Assembly: GCF_947172395.1 (NCBI RefSeq)
Contig: NC_069104.1
Location: 5,731,355 to 5,795,354 of the forward strand
DNA: 64,000 bases
From: Bicyclus anynana
Lineage: Eukaryota > Arthropoda > Insecta > Lepidoptera > Nymphalidae
Direction of reading: 5' to 3'
Numbering within the stretch: the first letter of the stretch is position 1; each line of letters begins with the position of its first letter. The position numbers and the translations under genes are program-made. This document shows positions 55,265-64,000 of this stretch, piece by piece. The notes under the pieces are model-generated. The model did not search any database and had not been told where the DNA came from. It was given only the letters and a program-made list of their open reading frames with translations.

Positions 55265-56547
55265 GACAATAGCGCCCCGTTGATCCAGTACTGTCTATGA
55301 GGCCTCGAATAGGGAGTCAAGGGTAGCTTATAAAATGTTTCTTCCTCCGAAAAATATCAATGTAGCAACCGATTTTAGGTTGCATTTTAGAACTGCCTAA
55401 CTGTTTCTTATTAACTTCCTTCCCCCCCCCCCCGTTCTTCTTCTAAATATTACAAGTTTCCCATTCCCCTTCAATTAGTTGTTAAAGGTACGACAATAGT
55501 AATACAACAGGCGGAGAGTATACAAAATACCTCACTGTGATAAGTCCGGCTTCTGATGATATTGAGGCTTTATTTTTTTTAAATTTTAAAACAGTCTTAA
55601 TGAAGCGAAAATTAACGTCTTAACATCGATTAAAAAACATTGTGAAAATTCAGACGACAACCCTAAATTAACATCAAATAAAAATATTGGAACTTTCTAA
55701 CAACGACAACCCTAGCGCATGCAATAGTGTTGCCCAACGCGCCTAGCTACCGCGAGCTTGACATTCAGGCTAGTGACGTGCAAGACCGAAATAATACCCT
55801 GTAACCGACCGCATAACACGACGTAATGCTGTTACTATTTATACAACTTTATAATTAAATACACACACACGTTATTTGCCTACCGCCAGCCGATGAGTCC
55901 GTCACAGATGACGTGAACTGCGCGTTTCGCGTTTCGTCACAACGAGCGATAATCGAATGTTTTATCTTTACGCGGTCGTGAGCATCTCGTGTGTGTACGC
56001 TTTGTATAATCTATTGTTATGTAACATGTTATACAACTGTAAATAAGGATTTTCATATCTATATCATAGATAAATCAATTGTCCAATGTCTCTACGCGCA
56101 TCACTTTAGAACTATGTTAATGAAATACAAATGAATCACTGAAAACGTGTGGAAAAAATTTACAATAACAATCAAGTAGCTTTGTCGATTACAAATGGTA
56201 TGACTGTTTAGAACTTTCGTAAACCTCGCACAATTTCACCTCCACTATATCTTTTAAATAGAAAACATTCAAGTTCATAAATAATAATGATATTTTTAAT
56301 AAATTAACTCTTGCTTAATAGTCCTTTATGGGTATGGAATGTCCAACCTTCACTGTCTCCGTCGGTATTCATAGAACTCGGCCCAATGCAACGCAACTTT
56401 ATTACTGATTTTGAAACAATTTTAATATTACTTTTTTTGGTCACTACAGTACTGTCAGTACATATAAATCAAGCGGTGCCATGAATTTATTAATGAATGA
56501 CCTAAATATTTTGATTTTGTTCATATATGTTGACATAATAAATCTTT

Positions 56548-56817
56548 TTTTATATTTTTATTCAATGATTAGCTCTTGATTGCGATTTCACCTGTAAAGT
56601 AACGATACAGTCTGAGATGGAAGCGGGCTAACTTGGAAGAGGTAGACTCTGATGGTCTTTACGCACCGGAACGCAAAATCACATGGCGGTACATCTTTGC
56701 CGGTAGGGTAGTAACTATCTACGGCCAAAGCCTACTACCAGTCCGGGCCAATTTAAAAAATATAAAACCGAATCAAACCCAGGACCACTCCGTTGAGAAC
56801 CACTGTCCTCTGCGCCA
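56548..56817 (-). mobile_element. SINE family A, diverged
   Basis: TTAGCTCTTGATTGCGATTT, GGAAGCGGGCTAACTTGGAA, GGCGGTACATCTTTGCCGGT and CAAACCCAGGACC. Head present but damaged. Confidence 0.75.
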
Positions 56818-57567
56818 AATACATCTGATAAAATGTCAATCTGCGAGATCGATAGCACGCTCAACAAGTGTAAACAAACAGAGGGATTACAAGTGTTACT
56901 GACCTAATAAAGCGACCCCTTTCCCACCCAAGATGGCTCAATAAAGAACTCCTTTAGGTACATACAATCTGGCGTACATAGGACGGCGGTCGTGACCTTT
57001 GATGTAGATACCTACTTTAATACACAGGCGCCCGCCCGTTATGTATCTACAGACAAGTCGGGGATTAAAAAAAATATTTCTGCCTTTCAATGGATGCGGC
57101 AAACGAGGTTTTATATTCTGAAGCAATTCTTCACAACGGGGTGTAAACAGAAAGGCGTACAAGTGTTAAGAGTCAGAATGGCATGAACTGTGCTTCAATG
57201 CTTGATTCATTTGATTTGTATCGTTATCATGGGTTTAAAGGCATGCCACAGAAGCATTACTATACCATTGCCATGGTAACAGTAAACCAAATAACTAGTT
57301 GTTATTCGTTTTACTAATAACAAATAAACGAACACACTTTTGAATTATTAATATTAGGATGAATGGCACTTTTCTGTAACAAACACGGACACTTCGAATT
57401 AAAGAAAACTACGAAAAGTTAAGTTGAGACACTACAAAGGACAAAATGAATATAAAGTGCAAAACGGAGATTATCGTTTTATCCTTCTTTCAAGTAGCGA
57501 CATAACAACCAGTTTTATAAAATTTTTGTAAGCTTTTTTATAGGTTTAAGTGTAACTTTTTTTTTAC

Positions 57568-57813
57568 TTTTTTTTTTTATTATTCTCTACAAGTTAGCCC
57601 TTGACAATCCACACTCTTATCGGTTTCTACACGACATCGTACCAGAAAGCTGAATCGCTTGGCGGTACATCTTTGTCGGTAGGTTGGTAACTAGCTATGG
57701 CCAAAGCCTGCCACAAGCCAGATCCGGACCAATTTAGAAACGCTTAATCAGTCCAACCGGGGATCGAAACCAGGACCTCCGTCTTGTAAATCAACCGCAC
57801 ATACCACTGCGTG
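57568..57813 (-). mobile_element. SINE family A with tail deletion
   Basis: Poly-T, then CTACAAGTTAGCCCTTGACA, joined early to TCCACACTCTTATCGGTTTC (about 75 bases missing). Head complete: GGGGATCGAAACCAGGACCT, CGCACATACCACTGCG. Confidence 0.8.
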
Positions 57814-59120
57814 AGTTTCGACAAGTTAATTTCAAAGTTCAATTTTACAACGGTTTCAATTTCCCATATTTGTCAAACCTCTGACAAATTTGTCAGATAT
57901 GTCATCATGATAACTACAAATTACAAAACCAACTCATTCAAATCGGGCACAAGAACGCATAACCGTTACGTCAGTATGCAAGAGACTTTAACCAATTCAG
58001 TAGATGTCAGGATTATACATAGGTAAGCATACGCCACAAGTCATTTACCTTTCCGTTCGCGTTCAGAGGTCCTTGGCAGTGGCCCCTTTAGCATTCATAT
58101 ACATTTATCGGTGTAGGTATTACGTCACCCCGTTCGCATCATGAAGGCTGGCCGTAATTAAATTCTTCATGCAACACAATACATACGTAACCATTTCTCA
58201 TTACACAGTATTTGCCTTAGTAACAATGTTGCAGCTACCTTGTTATTGAGCACAGACGGCATAATTAGATAAACCTACATGTGATTGTTAATGAGCTGGC
58301 CTGTGGTGTCAGAGTTCACATACTGTACAGCTTAAATAAAAGGTAATTTTTTTTCAGATGATCCACTTTGTTAAGAGGATTAAAAATCTTTAACGTATCT
58401 TTAATTCCTAGCAGAATCATCATCATCATTATTAACAACTCACATTTAGCTTATTTAAGGAAATTCATAGGTATGCAGGTTTCTTCAGGATTTCGTTAGG
58501 ATCAGCCTAACGAAAATGTTCTAAAGCCTCATGTGCCTGAATTTTACCGGCAACCATACGCCATACTCTTCGGACAGGAATATGGAAATGTATTGGCGGT
58601 AGTATTTTCCCGAATGATCTGTATAACAAGACGAGTAAATTCTACTACTACATACTAACATGGGTAAAAGAGAAGTTTCATGTTAAAAATGCTATATTTT
58701 TTAGTACACTAAACTAGTTATTTCATAGGATACTTTTTCATCTAATACCATGTGAACTTATTATTTAAGGAAACCTGTCTATTTTCTTTCTTACTCTCTA
58801 GCATATGGCATAGTATAAGAGTCAAGACGTATATAATGAGCTTGACCTACACCAGTTTCCTTTGTTACATGGCACTCTTCTGAAACAATAACACCACATT
58901 TTGTTGTACGACGTAATCGAGTTAAGCACATACTGTCCGGTCAAAGCCGTATCAGCAAACTCTAATTGAATTAACGTGTCTCTACTAGGTACAACTTGTG
59001 TATCAATGTCTGTTTTCCGTCTAGCTCTGTGGCAAAAATACAGGGTGATCTACTAACTAATAAATAAGTTGACGTAAAAGCAGTAGACAGTACAAAAACA
59101 TGATACATGTGTATCTAAGT

Positions 59121-59250
59121 AATATAACTTCCTCATTAGTTTAATGGTCAGTTTGTTGAGCAATAAACCATGAGGTAACTAACTTCTCGGTAATATTCCG
59201 GGGTCAGGATAAGAATTTTTTTTTTATAATAATTAAAGATTTAAAATGTT
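59121..59250 (+). mobile_element. Possible tRNA-derived SINE fragment
   Basis: CCTCATTAGTTTAATGGTCA (box A-like) and a decayed TTCCGGGGTCAGG, then an A/T-rich end. No full tRNA fold. Confidence 0.4.
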
Positions 59251-59588
59251 TGTAGGAGCAAGTAAATGAAGGTTTTCGAATTATTACATATATTATATTT
59301 AAATGTACGCGTACTTTAAAATGTTTACATAAAACATCCGGGTTCTCCCTAAAACAGCTGTACAATAAATAGACAATTAAAATTTGTTCAACATGGGCAA
59401 TTAAATACTTATTTTATAATTACAATAATTTTATTGTATAGAAAAGGCTTATGTTTTTCTTAAGCTTTAATTATACATATTAAGGAATGTTTCATAACGC
59501 ACAAAATACTAGGTTAACTCAGATGTTCAAGCCGTATGATGGAATACTCTTTTGTACGAAGGTATGAGACGAATCATTATATTATTCA

Positions 59589-59712
59589 CTAGCAGACGTT
59601 TCGCCGTTTCACCCGCGAAGTTCTCGTTTCCGTCGGAATACGAGAATAATATATAGCCAATGTTACTCGTTAAAGATGTAGCTAGTCGGTCACGGAGTTT
59701 TTGAGTTAAATC
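59589..59712 (-). mobile_element. Helitron-like element, truncated
   Basis: CTAG at 59589-59592, then CAGACGTTTCGCCGTTTCAC, TTCCGTCGGAATACGAGAAT and ATATATAGCC. The 5' end is lost. Confidence 0.6.
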
Positions 59713-60076
59713 GTAAGAACCAAAAATCAAATCTTACCTCGTTATTTAGTTTAGAATTTAGACCAAGACAAAAAACACTGAGAGTGAATTTTGTCAAATC
59801 ATCAACCAAAATTTAGGACAACCTGTATATTAACATGAGGCGGAGATAATGGGCTTGACCTACACAGGTTTCCCTTGTTATAAATCCGACGTTTTGATTT
59901 CAAAGGGGGACGGGGACAGGGGGAGAGGGCTGTTACGGCAATTACATGACGTCACGGTGGTTTAACGACCCCATTACATGTATGAATGAGTGCAGGCCGC
60001 GTGACGTTCTTTCCGATACAGGTTTCTGACGACCTTTCTGGCTCTTCTGCCGTATAGCATTGCAGCTAGGTCCCGT

Positions 60077-60373
60077 CGTCATCAACCCATATTCGGCTCA
60101 CTGCTGAGCTCGAGTCTCCTCTCAAAATGAGAGGGGTTAGGCCAATAGTCCACCACGCTGGCCCAATGCGGATTGGCAGACTTCACACACGCAGAGAATT
60201 AAGATAATTCTCTGGTATGCAGGTTTCCTCACGATGTTTTCCTTCACCGATTGAGACACGTGATATTTAATTTCTTAAAATGCACACAACTGAAAAGTTG
60301 GAGGTGCATGCCCCGGACCGGATTCGAACCCACACCCTCCGGAATCGGAGGCAGAGGTCATATCCACTGGGCT
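60077..60373 (-). mobile_element. SINE family B, nearly full length
   Basis: GTCGTCATCAACCCATATTC through CACACCCTCCGGAATCGGAG to TATCCACTGGGCT. High similarity to the full-length copy at 34038-34352. The final bases of the head are replaced by a second, inverted fragment. Confidence 0.88.
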
Positions 60374-60440
60374 CTCCCTCTCATTCTGAGAGGAGACTCG
60401 AACTCAGCAGTGAGCCGAATATGGGTTGATGACGACGATG
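60374..60440 (+). mobile_element. SINE family B 3' fragment, inverted to its neighbour
   Basis: CTCCCTCTCATTCTGAGAGG through GCCGAATATGGGTTGATGAC, the family's 3' end in the opposite orientation, abutting the previous copy with no spacer. Confidence 0.85.
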
Positions 60441-60877
60441 AAACAGTAGTTGCGCCTGTTGCGTCACAGGTCCCGCTAAAACCGCTTGTTCACAGTCCGA
60501 ATCAAGAGCGGCCGATGTCAAGTGAAATTTTAATAGACGGCAGTTAAGCGGTCGTCGACCCCGGGGCCATTATCCAAGCACAACAATGACGCGATTATCG
60601 GCCACGCGGGTCCGAGACGGCTCGCATTGATTTTACGAAATCCACATCACGGCCTCAGAATGAACGGTCTCCGTCGGGCCCATTCATCTCGTTTTCATGT
60701 ACACACCGCTATTGCGATACGAAAGTGAGAGCGAATTTACTCGGGCCTGCACTACGCACCGCAACGTGGCGCCCTAAATACGAAGAGAATAGAATATCGA
60801 TCAACTAACACGTTAATTGATAATCAAAGGCGGTTTTAGTCGGCGTCGCTCTGTTGTCTATCGGCAGTGTTTTGCTC

Positions 60878-60970
60878 GTTTAGAAATTGATTGTTGTCTA
60901 TGGTACACCCTGCACTGTTCTATCTTTAGTTTAGAAATTGATTGCTGTCTTTGGTAAACCATGCACTGGC
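60878..60970. repeat. 51-bp tandem duplication
   Basis: GTTTAGAAATTGATTGTTGT at 60878 and GTTTAGAAATTGATTGCTGT at 60929; both run on to CTGCACTG/ATGCACTG. Confidence 0.8.
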
Positions 60971-60985
60971 GTACTATACAATGCT

Positions 60986-61124
60986 CAATGGCATGCACTT
61001 CATAGATATAAAAGTGCACTGTCTATCCTGATGAAGATATTGTGAACCTGTACGTATTAGAGAAATAATATTCAATTTTGTACATATATTGCCTACCCTA
61101 GTTAAAAACCTGAGCACGCCACTG
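60986..61124. mobile_element. hAT MITE, diverged
   Basis: CAATGGCATGCACTTCATAG...GAGCACGCCACTG, the interior with GTGCACTGTCTATCCTGATG. The target duplication is not recognisable. Confidence 0.65.
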
Positions 61125-61629
61125 TCAATGGTCTATTTATGATGAACGTATGCATCGCACATACGATATTTACATATTAAGTACTACACCTTTGGACAGG
61201 AAAAAGATTGGTTTTGATGACATAAAAATCCTTGACAATGAACTCAAGTATAGATACTCGTACTTGAATTCAATTCTAGATCACCAGGAAGAAATTAGTT
61301 TTATGTAGATTCTCTTTGCAAAAGACAGATAGGTCACAGGTTCGATTCTCGAGTGGGTAAATGATTTTTTATTTTCAATAGACAACTCGATTTCTACTAA
61401 ATTTACGAGCTACGTCCCGGATTTGATTCCGGATTTGTTTGATTTTTCGGATGAATAAAATAGGTAAAAAAATTATATGACAAATAAATGTTAGCCAGTT
61501 TTTGTATAATCCAGCTAAGGCGTGACTTCAAACAAGCTTTATGGTAAGTGACGTCTTATAAAAATATTAACCATATCCTTGAAGTATATAATATTCCGCT
61601 TTCTCATCTAATTTCTCACTAATGATAAA

Positions 61630-61740
61630 AATTGGGGTTGGAGTGGTTGCGAAAAGTCCCATTTCGAATCGAATCCTAGACCTCTCTGATATAAGTCTGG
61701 CTCCTTGACCATTGAGCTATTGGCGCTCTCACGGCGTATG
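61630..61740 (-). mobile_element. tRNA-derived SINE head
   Basis: Minus strand GCCAATAGCTCAATGGTCAA (box A) and GGATTCGATTCGAAATGGGA (box B region), 40 or so bases apart as in a tRNA. The acceptor stem does not pair, so not a functional tRNA. Confidence 0.5.
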
Positions 61741-61823
61741 TCTGTAATAGAACGCGCTTACCTAGAAACTACTAAAATCAGTATCGACTTTTATAAGTAA
61801 TCAAAGAAAACATGCAAATCCAA

Positions 61824-61985
61824 AACTGCCCGTTTTGGTCCAGTGGTTAGCCTATGTGGCTTCGGACCACAAGCTCCGAGGTTCGACTCCTGGGTCGGAC
61901 AGTAAAATACTGAGCTTTTCTTTCTTCTAAAATTTTTTAATAAAAACTCTCAGTCTAGACGGTTACACCCCCGTGGGTCACAGAG
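61824..61985 (+). mobile_element. SINE family C
   Basis: TTTTGGTCCAGTGGTTAGCC (box A), CGAGGTTCGACTCCTGGGTC (box B), then ACTGAGCTTTTC and ACACCCCCGTGGGTCAC. Same family as 46862-47158, opposite orientation. Confidence 0.75.
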
Positions 61986-62011
61986 TCAACATCTGACAAA
62001 ATATCTATCTA

Positions 62012-62168
62012 TGCTAAATCGCTTGGCGGTACGTGCGCGCCGGTACGGTGGTAACTAGCCACGGCCGAACTCCCACCAGCCAGACCTGGACCAATTAAGA
62101 AAACTCGACCGACCCAGCCGGATCGAACCCAGGACCTCCATCTTGTAAATCCACTACGCATACCACGG
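62012..62168 (-). mobile_element. SINE family A, head and middle only
   Basis: GCTAAATCGCTTGGCGGTAC, AACTAGCCACGGCCGAACTC, GATCGAACCCAGGACCTCC and the box A region. Tail missing. Confidence 0.8.
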
Positions 62169-62169
62169 G

Positions 62170-62285
62170 TTTATTTAACATTACCACCATCCCTCATAGG
62201 AGCAGCGTGGTGGGTCCTAGCTCCACATCCCTTCTTCTATATGTATAATCTGGAGGTCGGTTAGATATGCTGATAATGATGATGT
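62170..62285 (+). mobile_element. LINE-type 3' tail fragment
   Basis: CATAGGAGCAGCGTGGTGGG, CTCCACATCCCTTCTTC and CTGGAGGTCGGTTAGATATG-CTGATAATGATGATG, a tail pattern common in lepidopteran LINEs. Confidence 0.5.
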
Positions 62286-62330
62286 CAAATCCAAAATTTT
62301 TATGTCGCTGCGTGGCTATGCATATCCGTG

Positions 62331-62560
62331 TCACCTAGATGAAGGTATCAGTTGAAAATCAGTGCTGTATGCTCCAGCAACTGCTTGGATCATGCAGCAA
62401 AATGTTGAGCTGGTACCTTTTTCAAGGTTGTGCCAAACATGACAGTGTGGTGATGCTTCTGCTACTTGAGTTTTGGTCTTGCCTTGCTCAGGTGGTTGAG
62501 GCATCGGACGCTGCATCAGTGCTTCGGCATTGTGGTGTGTGACACAATTTTAAAATAAAC
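62331..62560 (-). other. Coding-like open frame, unassigned
   Basis: The minus-strand frame reads MQRPMPQPPEQGKTKTQ and ASPHCHVWHNLEKG, with fairly protein-like composition, ending PSSR at a stop. A CTAG|GTGAC donor-like site (about 62336) sits just before the stop. It would leave phase 2, which does not fit the phase-0 osa-like exons. Function unknown; may be a transposon remnant. Confidence 0.25.
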
Positions 62561-62589
62561 GTTTTTTTCTTTCCTTTAAAAACGTATAG

Positions 62590-62780
62590 CTTTCGTGTGA
62601 AAGCGATGCCGCCGCCAGAAACGAGTGAAACAAACGCACAACCCGGCGCGTATCCGCATCAAACATCTAAATCTAAATATAGCCGGCGCCGATATCAGCG
62701 GGTCGCCCTTGAACCAGTCGCACGGAAACATTTTATTATTATTACCGAGCTGTCGGCGAGCAGAGTACGTCGGGTCGACG
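62590..62780. promoter_or_regulatory. GC-richer non-repetitive patch
   Basis: Moderately GC-rich, CpG-containing sequence with no recognised repeat and two overlapping ORFs (62597-62821, 62625-62858) lacking family likeness. Could be a conserved non-coding element; weak. Confidence 0.2.
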
Positions 62781-63105
62781 ACCCCGGCAAACCACGTGTC
62801 TCCTTATCGACAACTATCTAACACGATTGTGGGTAAACAACGAATGCGTTCGAGATAAATGACTAATTCCAACGCAACGCTTGTTTATTTGAGCCATTCA
62901 TGAATTAATCACTGTGTACACACGATACATACTTATTGTAGTGCCGAACGCGGTACGTGATTGCGTGTTATCATAATTGATTAGCGACTACGTACAATAC
63001 GGAATGCGAAAATCGGAGTGCCCATAACATTAAGAGCTCTCAATTAGTGTCATATAATGCTTTACGATGAACATCATTTAGGCTCAGTTATTGTGAATAA
63101 AAAAT

Positions 63106-63260
63106 AAACCTCAATAGCACAATGGTAAAGGGACTCTCGTCACCGAGAGGTGGTGGTTCGATCCTTGCCTGCCTGACAATTGATTGACTGACTGACTTGT
63201 ACCCACTTTTAATACAGTCTTTCCTAACTATAGTTGCAAGGGAATGTGATTATTGGTCAA
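63106..63260 (+). mobile_element. SINE family D
   Basis: AAACCTCAATAGCACAATGG (box A), GAGAGGTGGTGGTTCGATCC (box B), then TGACTTGTACCCACTTTTAA and GGGAATGTGATTATTGGTC. More complete than the copy at 27304-27412. Confidence 0.8.
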
Positions 63261-64000
63261 ATTAACAAAAAATATAGCAAATATCATTTATTTATTTACG
63301 GGGCCCTTAGTCATGAGCTGGTTCGTATACACCGACGTGAGTTTTAGCAGTTTTCATAATAAATTAATATATGAATAATACTCAACGATAGTTTAAATTC
63401 TTAAATGGCAAATATTCTTTAAAAAAAATCTATTTATAAGAATCACTTTGGCTGTGTGTGTAGTGAATAAGGTGTACAGTCAAGCGTTTAGTGTGCAAAA
63501 CTGAATATGCATGTGTGACTGCACTCTGCTGTGATAACACTCCTTCAGTATCACACAAACGAACGAACAGACTTCCCGAAATAGATTGACTATGCACGAT
63601 TGTTCAACGCGAGCGACGGTTTCTTTCAATCTTAACAAAACAAGATTATATAGAAAGAAACTATCGCATATACGAAACACAAAAACTATGTGTAACTCAA
63701 CCTTCTCCTTCAGTACTCTTAGTTTCTGTTCTTTATATTACAAATAAGTTAAAACGGTTCTATAAAATGAAAAAAAAATACATAAAGAGTTTGATCCCAA
63801 AGCTGGCGCTACCTTCAAGTGTGTTCAGATACACAGAAAGCAAATGCGTTATACGAGTAATCAAAAAAACACACAGCAATCGACCACCGATTGTACGACT
63901 ATCCGGACGCGCGTGGAAACACGTGTGAAACAAGGAAACGGCTAAAATATTCACGACATTCAGTTCGGCAATTGTCTACGTGGCCCTCACAGCAAACCTG

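Larger units (their letters stand above)
58828..59881. repeat. ~41-bp direct repeats 1 kb apart
   Basis: TATAATGAGCTTGACCTACA at about 58832 and GATAATGGGCTTGACCTACA at about 59844, each followed by a CAGTTTCC/CAGGTTTCC-CTTGTTA stretch. Probably two fragments of an unidentified repeat; the sequence between them is not part of it. Confidence 0.55.
48027..64000 (-). other. osa: Upstream intron or 5' region of the osa-like gene
   Basis: Begins with a clear acceptor at 48027, so at least one further exon lies upstream, here or outside the window. I could not identify it. Repeats are listed separately. No gene, motif or strong repeat seen in 48367-49667, 49820-50174, 50473-51076, 51720-52580, 53416-54927, 55265-56547 (a C12 run at 55422-55433), 56818-57567, 57814-58827, 58869-59588, 60441-60877, 61125-61629, 62286-62330, 62860-63105 and 63261-64000. 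Confidence 0.6.

Noticed and set aside
40143..63180. tRNA-like box A/box B pairs (40143-40228, 46576-46640, 61630-61740, 61828-61905, 63106-63175)
   Set aside because: Each is followed by SINE body sequence or lacks a pairing acceptor stem, so they are SINE heads, not tRNA genes.

Overview
The window looks like lepidopteran (moth or butterfly) nuclear DNA. It is AT-rich, has no long open reading frame, and is packed with short interspersed repeats of kinds I associate with Lepidoptera: several tRNA-derived SINE families, small Helitron-like elements with A|TC...CTAG|T boundaries, hAT and mariner-type MITEs, and decayed LINE 3' ends carrying (GAT)n tails. The species cannot be fixed from the sequence.

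I can support only one protein-coding gene, on the minus strand. Three short exons (47862-48026, 30638-30778, 1781-1843, in transcript order) each have a good acceptor and donor, are all phase 0, and encode 55, 47 and 21 residues of low-complexity Pro/Gly/Tyr/Gln/Ser sequence. Composition, order and local motifs fit the disordered N-terminal part, upstream of the ARID DNA-binding domain, of Osa/ARID1, the large ARID subunit of the SWI/SNF (BAP) chromatin-remodelling complex. The first exon uses a non-canonical GC donor. The introns between these exons are 17,083 and 28,794 bases; at least 1.8 kb more intron lies downstream and about 16 kb of intron or 5' region lies upstream. Start codon, ARID domain and C-terminus are all outside the window or not visible.

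Layout: 1-1780 is intron with a 250-bp tandem array and a 68-bp duplication. 1844-30637 is the large intron, with a ~333-bp tandem array carrying a datable hAT insertion (16166-17110), several fold-back elements, a SINE-in-SINE insertion (17381-17888) and two GC-rich candidate regulatory patches (14.6-15.3 kb). 30779-47861 is the second intron, with LINE tails, a dimeric repeat flanked by 25-bp direct repeats (31946-32452), a ~300-bp tandem duplication (34.75-35.40 kb), hairpins at 41.3 and 42.5 kb and a coding-like ORF at 40.4 kb. 48027-64000 is upstream sequence with a strongly CpG-rich patch at 51.1-51.7 kb, which could be a promoter or first-exon region of the same gene, plus many SINEs.

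I see no autonomous transposon, no CRISPR array, no rRNA, and no credible functional tRNA gene (every tRNA-like box A/box B pair found belongs to a SINE). I found no convincing new biological system. The best leads are the GC-AG intron and cassette-like exon structure, precisely bounded nested insertions, a compensatory hairpin in a tandem array, and a few unexplained near-perfect inverted or duplicated blocks.
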